Below, piece after piece: positions 24,901-37,300 of a DNA stretch of 64,000 nucleotides (the first letter of the stretch is position 1; every line of letters starts with the position of its first letter). This DNA is from Rhodeus uyekii. Lineage: Eukaryota; Chordata; Actinopteri; Cypriniformes; Acheilognathidae. The notes below the pieces were generated by a model. It made no database searches, was not told the DNA's origin, and worked only from the letters and a program-made list of their open reading frames with translations. The translations under genes and the position numbers were made by a program. The stretch spans positions 746,001-810,000 of the forward strand of contig JAWRVZ010000215.1 of the NCBI GenBank assembly GCA_037043235.1, in the 5' to 3' direction.

Positions 24901-26812
24901 TACCACGCGAAACAAAACATGCATGATGACAGATGTGTTACCACGCGGAACAAAACATGCATGATGACAGATGTGTTACCACGCGAAACAAAACATGCAT
25001 GATGACAGATGTGTTACCACGCGAAACAAAACATGCATGATGACAGATGTGTTACCACGCAGAACAAAACATGCATGATGACAGATGTGTTACCACGCGG
25101 AACAAAACATGCATGATGACAGATGTGTTACCACGCGGAACAAAACATGCATGATGACAGATGTGTTACCACGCGGAACAAAACATGCATGATGACAGGT
25201 GTGTTACCACGCGGAACAAAACATGCATGATGACAGATGTGTTACCATAAAGAACAAAACATGCATGATGACAGATGTGTTACCATAAAGAACAAAACAT
25301 GCATGATGACAGGTGTGTTACCACGCGGAACAAAACATGCATGATGACAGATGTGTTACCACGCGGAACAAAACATGCATGATGACAGATGTGTTACCAC
25401 GCGGAACAAAACATGCATGATGACAGATGTGTTACCACGCGGAACAAAACATGCATGATGACAGATGTGTTACCACGCGGAACAAAACATGCATGATGAC
25501 AGGTGTGTTACCATAAAGAACAAAACATGCATGATGACAGATGTGTTACCATGCGGAACAAAACATGCATGATGACAGATGTGTTACCATAAAGAACAAA
25601 ACATGCATGATGACAGATGTGTTACCACGCGGAACAAAACATGCATGATGACAGATGTGTTACCACGCGGAACAAAACATGCATGATGACAGATGTGTTA
25701 CCATAAAGAACAAAACATGCATGATGACAGATGTGTTACCATGCGGAACAAAACATGCATGATGACAGATGTGTTACCATAAAGAACAAAACATGCATGA
25801 TGACAGATGTGTTACCACGCGGAACAAAACATGCATGATGACAGATGTGTTACCATAAAGAACAAAACATGCATGATGACAGGTGTGTTACCACGCGAAA
25901 CAAAACATGCATGATGACAGATGTGTTACCATAAAGAACAAAACATGCATGATGACAGGTGTGTTACCACGCGAAACAAAACATGCATGATGACAGATGT
26001 GTTACCATAAAGAACAAAACATGCATGATGACAGGTGTGTTACCACGCGAAACAAAACATGCATGATGACAGATGTGTTACCATAAAGAACAAAACATGC
26101 ATGATGACAGATGTGTTACCACGCGAAACAAAACATGCATGATGACAGATGTGTTACCATGCGGAACAAAACATGCATGATGACAGATGTGTTACCATAA
26201 AGAACAAAACATGCATGATGACAGATGTGTTACCACGCGGAACAAAACATGCATGATGACAGATGTGTTACCACGCGGAACAAAACATGCATGATGACAG
26301 ATGTGTTACCATAAAGAACAAAACATGCATGATGACAGATGTGTTACCATGCGGAACAAAACATGCATGATGACAGATGTGTTACCATAAAGAACAAAAC
26401 ATGCATGATGACAGATGTGTTACCACGCGGAACAAAACATGCATGATGACAGATGTGTTACCATAAAGAACAAAACATGCATGATGACAGGTGTGTTACC
26501 ACGCGAAACAAAACATGCATGATGACAGATGTGTTACCATAAAGAACAAAACATGCATGATGACAGGTGTGTTACCACGCGAAACAAAACATGCATGATG
26601 ACAGATGTGTTACCATAAAGAACAAAACATGCATGATGACAGGTGTGTTACCACGCGAAACAAAACATGCATGATGACAGATGTGTTACCATAAAGAACA
26701 AAACATGCATGATGACAGATGTGTTACCACGCGAAACAAAACATGCATGATGACAGATGTGTTACCATAAAGAACAAAACATGCATGATGACAGATGTGT
26801 TACCATGCAGGA
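21988..26812. repeat. 38-bp minisatellite, about 127 copies, with higher-order blocks
   Basis: Period 38 (AGGTGTG at 22081 and 22119). Constant part ACATGCATGATGACAG, variable part (A/G)TGTGTTACC then ACGCGA, ACGCGG, ATGCAG, ATGCGG or ATAAAG. The order of variants from 22321 repeats from 23043 (722 = 19 units) and that from 25551 repeats from 26159 (608 = 16 units). The array lies in the proposed 5' UTR intron of mtmr3. With a period not divisible by 3 it has no long frames. Confidence 0.97.
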
Positions 26813-27164
26813 GTGAATCAGTGACACTGGCAGTATTGCAAGACGGTCTAATCTCACATGCCATCTGTTTGTCTATTGTCACACATAAGGAATCAACCCT
26901 AGACAGCAGTGAACACTGGATGATGTCTAAAGATGCAGACTATCAAGTGTGTGTCTAGGTAGGTGCCTTAAATGCACTAGATATATATGTTAGGGTTAGC
27001 AATCATTAAAATGGCCTAAACTGATAGTTAAACACAAGTGTCTGTCGCTAGATCTGAATGAGAGGGTGGTGTTGTTGTTGTTGTTGTTGTTGTTGTGGAG
27101 GGCGGAACCGTGACCCCGGCACAGAAACCGGTCAATAAAGCTGCTGGAATCTCCGTACACTCAC

Positions 27165-27335
27165 CTGATTTCCGAGCGAGTCGCAGAAGATGCGCGCTGT
27201 TGCGGTAAAACCGGAGAAAACCCAGAAGAAAGACGGTAAACAGAATGTAAACATTGAGTGTAATCCGCTCTACACCGCCATGACGCTCCACGACCGTCAC
27301 GTGACACCGCGACGTCATGACGTCATCACGTCACA
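27165..27335 (-). promoter_or_regulatory. mtmr3: Probable mtmr3 promoter and noncoding first exon
   Basis: A strong donor on the minus strand, AAATCAG|GTGAGT, ends an exon at 27,165. Just upstream lie TGACGTCA (27318-27325) flanked by CGACGTCA (27310) and TCACGTCA (27326), and a GTCACGTGAC palindrome (27296-27305). A good acceptor/donor pair at 19720/19679 would receive this exon and carries the ATG, so I infer a TATA-less CRE-type promoter for mtmr3. The exon also lies in a 51-codon open frame with a hydrophobic stretch, so a separate small membrane-protein exon cannot be excluded. The 24-base GTT repeat at 27071-27096 is in the following intron. Confidence 0.5.
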
Positions 27336-27339
27336 TTGA

Positions 27340-28184
27340 CACGTTTACACAGAAATATATTAAATAATTTAAAAAGTATTTATTAATAAATAATTGCTCA
27401 TATTAATAGTAGCTACTACTACATAATACATATGTTTTAGTTTATTAAATACATTTAAATAATTTCAGTACTTTTTGTTATTTAAATTTAATACGAATAC
27501 TGTAATGTTTTAACGATTGTTTTGTTAACAGAGTCAGTACACATTTATATTAAATAAAAATAATTATTCATAAATTACATTATTAATAAATAAACTATAA
27601 ATAATTGTTAATAAAGATGTATGTGTGTTGATAGCAGTTATCGGAAAATAATACAGACTGAACGTTCTGGATTCACAGACTGAAAAAGGAGCATCATAAA
27701 AAATAATTGTGCTGATTTTCATTTAAAAGTACATTTACAGTTTTGAATGAAATCACTATTGGAGATTCTTTGAGTAAAAAGACAGTTTAAAACATTTATT
27801 TATTTAAAGGGCTTTTATTAGCATCACAATTGAAACAAAACAAAGTATAAATAGGATTTTTTTCAGTCACCAAAAGGGACTTTTATTTATTAGCAAACAC
27901 CATCCTTTAATATTTAGTCTCCAAATCGCCAGTGAACTGACATGAGAAGTTATCAAACAAACAACTATTATTCAACTCTACTGAAAAAAAATAGACATTT
28001 AGCCAATCAGGATTCACCTTTTCTCACAATTAAATATGAATGAAATAAAAAAGATAAATATACTGAAATCATGTCTAAACTAGCAGACACGTTTAGAAAT
28101 CAAAGGTCAATGTGAGTTGGTGAAGATCTTGAGGATTTTCTTCAGCTCTCCTGCGTCGTTACGGATGAAACCTCGTTATCTGAT
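27340..28184. other. AT-rich interval between mtmr3 promoter and cux stop
   Basis: Probably cux 3' UTR (to about 27,880) and intergenic DNA. TTTATT runs could be minus-strand polyadenylation signals. No other gene seen. Confidence 0.5.
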
Positions 28185-28371
28185 CTAGTTCAGATCTTCA
28201 GCCTTAACGGACTGAACGGCGACAGACACGGCAGTGCGTCGGTCTGCGTCCTCCTCCGTCTCACAATCACTGGTTTCCTGTTTGATCGAGACTGAACCGC
28301 TTGAACCCGCTGGACTTTGAAAGGTTCTGGTCTGTTCTGGTTCAGTAAAACCATCTCGTCTAATTCTAGAC
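28185..28371 (-). CDS. cux2: cux last coding exon
   Basis: Completes the homeodomain (SRIRRDGFTEPEQ) and gives a short tail with VSIKQETSDCETEED and a VKAEDLN end, stop TAG at 28185-28187. The conserved EALEWEF-like end of long CUX proteins is absent. A possible polyadenylation signal on the minus strand is at 27892-27897. Confidence 0.8.
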
Positions 28372-31300
28372 CTGTTGATGCAGAAAAAGCACGTTTGACT
28401 TCAAATTTCATGCCAGTTTAAAGAGACTTCATGTGAGAATGTATCACTTTTTTTATTCTCAAATAAATAAATAAAACATATTTTAAAGACACTTTTTACA
28501 GGAAATATAATGTTGTTATGGCCTGTAACATTTTGCGATCCATGACAATGAGTAAGAAATTATTAAAATAATTAGAAATATTACCATTTGAAAAAACTGA
28601 TTTTGTTTTTTTTACTATTATAGAATCACCCATATATAATCTATAGTCTCAAATATACTTTATAATCAAACTATCATAACAGTGTGATTTTAATGAATCT
28701 CAAACATCCACATCTCTATGATCACATGCTTTCTGAACGAATGTTTCCTCATGTTTGTGTTTATTGTGTTATTGAGAGGAAAGCGTGCAGCTCATATTCA
28801 CATAAACGTCAGCATTAACGGTAAATCTCTGCAAGTGTATAACCAACTTATCTTTACTTGAATTCACATTCCTGCGTTTATCAGCTGCTTTTATCATCGC
28901 ATTCAAGAAACACATTGACATTCTAATCAGTTCTTGCTTTCGCTGAGAATTGAACCCATGACCTTGATGTTGCAAGCGCTGCTCTCTCCTAATTTAGCTA
29001 AGTAAATACTTGTAAGCGAAGAACTTGGCCGTGAGTATATTTGGGTCTTGAGTCACGTTGTGCAATAAACTCCTGACTGCAGTTCAGTGAATGGCCACCG
29101 GTGTCGCTCTAACAAGGGTTTCTGAATTCTACATAGTGCGTCTTGTATCATATACAGGAATACCTTGAGATATGAGTGTCCCGACATACGAGTATTCCGA
29201 GATATGAGCAAGTCTGAGCATTTTGCTTTGAGATACGAGTAAAGATTTGAGATACGAGCAGCTTACAGACGCCAACACTGTGTTTTCGATCAATCAAAAA
29301 AAACTTTTTTCAAAATAATTTGAGATATGAGCAACTTGAGTTACGAGCTCGTCTTGGAACGGATTATGCTTAAGGCATTACTGTATATTTTTCCCTTGAA
29401 CACCTGATCGAGATTGAACCGTTTTACTTCTAGAGATCAAGCTGTTACCAACCTGTAGTTGTAGAACCAGTTACTGATGGTACTGGTTTGAAGAGCTAGT
29501 TGTGACGCCAGTCTCTCGATGGTGTGTTGAGACGGGTACGGCTCCAGCTGATACGCCGCGCGCAGCACGTCCTTCTCCTGAATGCTGAGCACCAAACGTG
29601 ACCTCTTGATCGCCTCAAAACCTCCTGCATGATCAGCAAGAGAAGCCCCGTGTCCTGAAGCGTCTAACGTCCTCTGTGAGTCGCGCTTGAGTCGAGCTGC
29701 AGAATCCAACGGAAAGGGTCACACACACACACACACTTTATTGTGCATTGGGTAATGTTCCTTCCACCAAACATTCATGTACCTCTTTGCTCAGTCTTGG
29801 CCAGTCTTTGGATATGGAGAGGTTCTTGCAGCCACCGATGCATCCGAAGGAAGTTCTCCTTTCCTTTCAGACTGAGTTTAGTCCAGGGTTTGGGGTGAGA
29901 CAGCAGTTCAGACACAGAGCTTTGTGTTAAACCCAGAACCTCTTCGCCAAACACACGCTGACCTGCCGAACAACAACATCAGCAGGGAAAGCACCACAAA
30001 ACACAAGTGTATATACTGTATATATCAGATTGTAAATGTAATTTTGCTACATTGTCACAATTGTCTTCAGAATTGTCTTTTTGTTACAATTGTCTTCAGA
30101 AATATATTTGAACCTTTAAGAGAAAACTTGCACAGACAAGAAAGAAGAAAAACATTTTTTTAAATGAGACATTCAGAAATCACGTTGGAATCTCTGTGCC
30201 GCTCACAAACCGATGTTGTTGTCCAGCAGCGTCTCCTTCACTCTCTGTGTGATGCTGCCGGTGTCCAGCTCCAGCTCCTCCAGCTCACAGCGCTCCACAC
30301 TCGCCAGCGGCTCGTCGACCCGCATCCCCGGCTCCGGATCCGCAGGAGGCGTCTGGCACGAGCGCTCGATGGAGGACAGAGGAGCTGGAGGAGCTGACAG
30401 GTAAATGTCTTCATCTATTTCAGATTTGACCTTTCGGATGATGCTTTGGACAAAATCGGCGGGAGACTGAACACTGGGATTCGGCGTCCCACAATCCACC
30501 TCTTCCGGACTGACGGTGTCGCTCGGCGTCTCGCTCGTCTCGTGCATCTTGTGTTTGGCCTGATTCAGGATGTTTCTGATCGCGTCCTCTGATGCGTCTC
30601 CTCCACACGGAGACCTGCTGTGGACGTCCATCACTGAAACACCATAAAGACATGCTGGGATTAAACACGTAGGGCAGGGGTCTGCAACCTTCAAAATCAA
30701 AAGAGCCATTTTGGCCTCTTTACTACCGAATAAAATTCACGGGAGCCACAAAACCTATTTGATCCCTAAAATTAAAATAACACTGCATAGGAAGAGGGCC
30801 AGAGCATATTACGGTGTCTGACATCATCATGCGAGTTCACACACCTCTTTAATCTTAATTTTAGTGATCTCCGACTGGCGAAGTCGAACATCATTAGCGG
30901 CGACATGAATAACAATCTCCAATCTGGTTTATATCCAGTTTGCAATACATAAAATATCTAAAGTGTGTAGCATTTATGAAATTACAGGACTACAAAAATA
31001 AAACTAATGACATTTTATTGCTGTTTGTGACAATGGAAAACGTCAAAATAATTAAAAAAATGATGTAACAAGATTACTTCAATCTTGAAATTTAAGAAAT
31101 AAATTGAAAAAATTAATTAATTAATAAAATAGCTTATTTATTGATTCCCATATATATTTTTTTCAAAGCTAGGGGAGCCTCTGCACAGGGATGAAAGAGC
31201 CACATGTGGCTCTGGAGCCGCAGGTTGCAGACCCCTGACGTAGGGTAATGAATACATTAAAGGGGCTACCGGGGGAAAAACAACCTTTCAATAACACTTG

Positions 31301-34300
31301 CCTACCTATACAGTAGAAAGAACATTGTCTTCCCATTCAAGCATTTATTAGACATGCATTTGTTGCATTGCATTCAAGAAACACATTGACATTCTAATCA
31401 GTTTCCCTGCGAATCGAACCCATGACCTTCTGTTGCAAGCACTGCTCTCTGCTGTTAGACACACAGGAAAGCTTAAAATAGCCAAATAGACTTCAGCTCC
31501 CATAATGCACTGGGACAGTTGTCGTCCAAGACCAGTCTGCTATGGATACGCTTTCCGAGGTCAAATAGTGGCTTGCTTTAGAAGGAAATAGCAAACTTTT
31601 AGTCATAACGGTGTTTTTTGTTGTATGGATATCTGAACATGCAATATATCAAAAGAAAAAACAGAGCCTCTGCTTCAATAATTATCTTCATGCATTCTTT
31701 CATTAAAGCTACGGCGTCCCGTTCCGTATAACAGTGAAAACAGACATTTTCAGCGGCAGGGAAAAGAGTTAATGATCATCAGCTAATCGGAAGATTTTGT
31801 TGACAACCTCAAATGTTAGAATTCTACATAGTTTTATTTGTTTTTATTTTAGTTTAAGTCATTTTAGTAGGCTACATCAACTTAAGCTGTTTATTTTAAT
31901 TAGTAGCCGAGGCAAAATTATAATAATAAAAGACAGTTTATTCATTTTAGGACTTAATGTTAAACTAAACAAGAACTGTAAATGTTGCCTAGGCAGTTAA
32001 TTATTTTACTTGATGGTGATTTTTTTATTTAACATTTTTTAATATTTCTACATGGGTTTAATTTATTTTTATTTCTGTCTTAAATTCAAGTTATACTTGC
32101 CAAGGTAACATTTGCAATCAGGGATATTAAAGTCAGCGAAAATATTTAAAATAAAATATTTTAGAAATTTTAAACAAATAAAGATTTGCATCAATTATGT
32201 CATCACACCAGTAGGCGGAGACAAGAGATTTAAAAATGTTTTTCATTGAATCATTCGCTCATTCATTCAAAAACTCTGATTCATCCAGTAATGAAACAAG
32301 TGAGTCTTTATGAGTGAGTCATTGAATCATTCAAGAGATTCGTTCAAAAACACGGATTCATCCAGTAATGAAGCAAGTGAAGTTTTTACGAGTGACATAA
32401 CGTATTTTAAGTTAGTTGCAAAGGCAACATTTCTCATGTCCATTCAGTTTCTTTGGCTGCACTAAAATAACTAACACTGCTATGTTATTGTTTAAAGATT
32501 TTGTTAGCAGTAACAACCTCAAATTTTGAATTTGCTCAAATATTAACTTACAATTACAGTTTTGTTTAGGAAGACTAATGAATTGTTTTAAAGCATCTAT
32601 CGCTGAACTCACACTCCAAACGGCTCTGATCCAGAATGTTCCTGATCACCTGATCCGAGCTCATCTCTGCCGGACGAACCCATGGGACGAGGCCTTCAGG
32701 AATGAGACAGAGACAGTCAGCTGGTTCTTCATGGACTAAACTCAGTGTCTGTAGTGAAGCTTCGGCCTGTTAAAGCTTTGACTAGTGCGATCACAGCGAA
32801 CATTCAGATCTGCGTTCTGCTGGACTAAATGCAGCAAATCACCTTTAAAAAGTAACATGACGCTTCAAATAAAGATCGTATCAGTTACATCAATGTAGGG
32901 GGAGACAAGAGACTTAAACATGTGTTTGTCATTGAATCATTCACTCATTCATTCAGAAACAACGATTCATCCAGTAATGAAACAAGTGAGTCTTCATGAA
33001 CGAGTCATTGAATCATTCATTCACTCATTTGTTCAAAAACACTGATTCATCCAGGTGAAGTCTTTGAGTGAGTCATTGAATCATTCCCTCAAGAGATTAA
33101 AGTGATTAATTCAAATGTTGTTGTAGTTTTAAATAGACTTGTTCAAGGTAGTATTTATAGTAATAGTATTATATAGATATATACTGTACAATGTTTGGTT
33201 GTAAGGATAGGGTTAGTGTTAGTTGCAACAAACTATTTTTGTATGGCATAAATACGTCAATAATAATAATAATATTATACCTGTTTTCCAAAAATCTAAC
33301 TACCTTCAAAATAAGGTATATTTTCAACAAAAACAATATTAAATTTTTGTAGTTTTATGCTGACAACCAGAAAACATATTTCCCAACCGGTATATCATTT
33401 AATTTACCTTTCCCTATTTTTCTTACTTTAGAAGTCAAGCTCTGCTAATGAATTTCAAAATGTAATGTCACTTTGCATCTGATTTAAGGATGTTCAGATA
33501 TTTCATACTGACAAAAATACCCAGTACAAAAAATGACTTCAAAGTCTTTTGCAGATTATTTTATGCTCAATGAAAATTCCTCTTCAAGAATCATCCATTC
33601 TTGTATAATACTGCTAATAATAAATAATTAGTATTTATTTATGCCAGTTTTCCAAACCATCTTGAAATGCTGGAAATGACCTAATAAGGAAATTTATACA
33701 TGTATTTAACAGTAATGTTAAATACTTTGAGATAAGAGCGTCCTGACATACGAGTATTCCGAGATATGAGCAGAGCGTTTGCGTGATATGAGATGTGTTT
33801 GCGTTATCTACATTATCCCTCCTCCTCTTCCTCTTCCTCACATGCCGTCATTAGCCGCTACTGTATCGTCTGTCTCGAAGGCAAGAACTCATAATTAAAA
33901 CCATGTGTGTCTCTATAGTAATTTAAAAAATCATTGTTATTAGCACTAATAAAGGGAGTTTTTTTTATATATATAAAAAAAAAAAATCTGTTATTTTTTT
34001 AATGGGAAAGATGATTTGAGTTATTAGCTTGTCCTGGAACGGATTAAGCTCGTATTATTATACGTATTATGCTCGTATCTCAAGGTATTACTGCACTTTT
34101 TGAAAACTAGACCGGTTACCGAATATGGAAATCTATGAGTGCTTCTTTCCTCCACCTGTCCATCATCTGACCTCTCAGTCTCTCCTGGATGATGCGCAGC
34201 GTCCGGATGCTGTTCTCGTCGGACAGGAAGCGCTTCATTCTCAGGAAGGGCTCCCGTCCTCTGCTGGTCAGTTTGCTCCAGGGTTTGGGTCGGGCCAGGA

Positions 34301-37300
34301 TGTCGCTCACGGTTCCTTGGGAAAGCCCCAGCACATAGTGACCGAACACTCGCTGGCCGATGTTCTGCCTCTGAAGAGCCTCTTTGACCCGCTGAGTGAT
34401 TCTAGCCGTGTCACACTCGTCCTCATCCTCAAACCCATCCGACTCCACGGCACAGCCCACATCCTCATCAGAGCCGTCCTCTTCTTTAATAAACATGTGG
34501 AGGCTCACGGAGGAGGAGGAGGAGGATGAAGATGAGAGTCCAGAGACATCAGGACAGGATTCACTCAACGGCTCCTCTTTTCCAAAGAAGTGATGAAACT
34601 CTGGCATCAGCGGATCTGCCGACGAGCAGAGGATTGACGAGATATTAACAGAACGTCAAGAAACACATTCTTAAAGCAAATTAAGCTTTTCCTGTAATCC
34701 GGTTTTATTTTTATTTGTGAATAAGGTTTTGTGAGCCGATGAAGAGCTAATAGTTCTTTAAATAACAAAATAATAATAAATAAATATTTTTAATAAAATA
34801 AAAAAAGCTGATATTTTTGGTTAAATTAGGTTTCAAATCAAATTAACAGTAGAAAAAACATTAAAAATTAATCAAACTTACAAAACACTGAATTGAAATA
34901 AAATAAAACACTAAAAGGATTACATTTTAAAATATATTATAAAAGAAATCTTAATTTAATATGAAATAAATTTAAAAATTAGAAAAAGATATTTAGAAAT
35001 AAAAGCAATCAAAGTGAATGTTTAATTTCAAATAAAATTAGACAAAATACCGTATTTAAAAATAAAAATGGGTTAAAAACGTATTTAAATTAAGATTTAA
35101 AAAAATATAATATAAAAATTAAATTATTTTAAATAAATTAAGTTATATTAAAAAGTAAAAACAATCAAAATATAACAAATAATTTGAAACATGACAAAAA
35201 ATTTGAAATATTCTATTTTAAATGAATTGAAATTAGAAACAAACGGAAGAATTTGAAATAAAACATTTGTTGTCCTGTATGTCATATGTGATTAATGAAC
35301 ATCAGAGACCCTGTGAATGTTAAACCATAGAAATATTCATTTTAAATCTCAGAGGGACAAAAGGTTTGGAAATCCCTGGATTAACGGCAGAGAAGCAGGA
35401 ACAGAGGAATAAAAACACACTAAAGCAGACGTTGAGCAGAATGTGTGAGCCGCTCTTTTCCATGCAATAAACGTGGATGAAACAAAATCACCGTCATCAG
35501 CAGAAACACATCCGACGTCTGATGGAGGCGAAGACACCTGAACGACAACATTATGACATCAGTTCCCATTCCTCATCTTCATTAAACTGATAAACCACAA
35601 ACGGTTTCAGTTTCTCTAAACTAATACATGTGTGAAAGGAGAGTTTCTCTCACCGGCACAAAACCAGCATCATCTGTGTTCTGAGCCAGCGCTCGCAGAG
35701 TCCTGACACACACGAGCAGAGAGAGAGAGAGAGTGAGAGAGTGTGTGTGTGAGTAACTGTGTGCGCGAGTAACCGTGTGAGTGAGTGAGTAACTGTGTGA
35801 TTGTGTGTGTGAGTGTGTGTGTGAGTGAGTAACTGTGTGCGCGAGTAACCGTGTGAGTGAGTGAGTAACTGTGTGATTGTGTGTGTGAGTGTGTGTGTGA
35901 GTGAGTAACTGTGTGCGCGAGTAACTGTGTGAGTGTGTGATTGTGTGTGTGAGTGAGTAACTGTGTGATTGTGTGTGTGAGTGAGTGAGTAACTGTGTGA
36001 TTGTGTGTGAGTGAGTAACTGTGTGCGTGAGTAACTGTGTGAGTGTGTGTGTGTGAGTGAGTGAGTAACTGTGTGATTGTGTGTGTGTGTGAGTGTGTGT
36101 GTGAGTGAGTAACTGTGTGAGTGTGTGTGTGAGTGAGTAACTGTGTGAGTGTGTGTGTGAGTGAGTAACTGTGTGAGTGTGTGTGTGAGTGAGTAACTGT
36201 GTGAGTGTGTGTGTGAGAGTAACTGTGTGCGCGAGTAACTGTGAGTGTGTGTGTGAGAGTAACTGTGTGCGCGAGTAACTGTGAGTGTGTGTGTGAGAGT
36301 AACTGTGTGCGCGAGTAACTGTGTGAGTGTGTGTGTGAGTAACTGTGCGCGCGAGTAACTGTGTGAGTGTGTGTGTGAGTAACTGTGCGCGCGAGTAACT
36401 GTGTGAGTGTGTGTGTGAGTGAGTAACTGTGTGCGCGAGTAACTGTGTGAGTGTGTGAGTGAGTAACTGTGTGTGCGAGTAACTGTGTGAGTGAGTAACT
36501 GTGCGAGTAACTGTGTGAGTGAGTAACTGTGCGAGTAACTGTGTGAGTGAGTGTGAGTTTAACTGTGTGAGAGTGTCTGTAAGTGTGTGTGAGTGTCTAA
36601 GTGCGAGTAAGTGTGCGGGTTTGCGTGAGTAACAGTGTAAGTGAGTGTGTGAGAGTAACTGTGTGTGTGTGTGTGTATATGAGACTGTGAGTGTGTGTGT
36701 GTGAGTGTGTGTGTGTGTGAGTGTGTGTGTGTGTGTGTGTCTGTGTGAGAGAGTGTATGTGTATCTGTAACTGTGTGAGTTTGTGTGTGTGCAGCACCTG
36801 AGCTCTGTTTTGATCTTCTCGTAGTCCTGCTGTGATTGTAGCTTGGCCTGCAGTCTCTAGCATGAACACAACAGTGTGAGAGTGAGCGGTTGTTGTAACA
36901 ATCTCAGTGAGTGGGGCCTCTATGATAGTGGGATCTCTAGGGCCTCTATGATAGTGCAGTGGGATCTCTATGATAGTGCAGTGGGGCCTCTATGATAGTG
37001 CAGTGGGGCCTCTATGATAGTGCAGTGGGGCCTCTATGATAGTGGGATCTCTAGGGCCTCTATGATAGTGCAGTGGGATCTCTATGATAGTGCAGTGGGG
37101 CCTCTATGATAGTGCAGTGGGGCCTCTATGATAGTGCAGTGGGGCCTCTATGATAGTGGGATCTCTAGGGCCTCTATGATAGTGCAGTGGGATCTCTATG
37201 ATAGTGCAGTGGGGCCTCTATGATAGTGCAGTGGGGCCTCTATGATAGTGCAGTGGGGCCTCTATGATAGTGCAGTGGGGCCTCTATGATAGTGCAGTGG

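Noticed and set aside
21988..26812. CRISPR-like array (regular 38-bp repeats)
   Set aside because: Units are contiguous with no unique spacers, and the setting is a vertebrate intron. It is a minisatellite.
27028..27318. 96-codon minus-strand frame as a small membrane-protein gene
   Set aside because: A strong donor interrupts it at 27,165, and what follows in frame includes translation of a GTT microsatellite. A first exon of mtmr3 is the simpler reading, though not proven.
34125..34593. Plus-strand frames over the CUT repeat 1 exon
   Set aside because: Antisense shadows of the cux exon 34172-34615.
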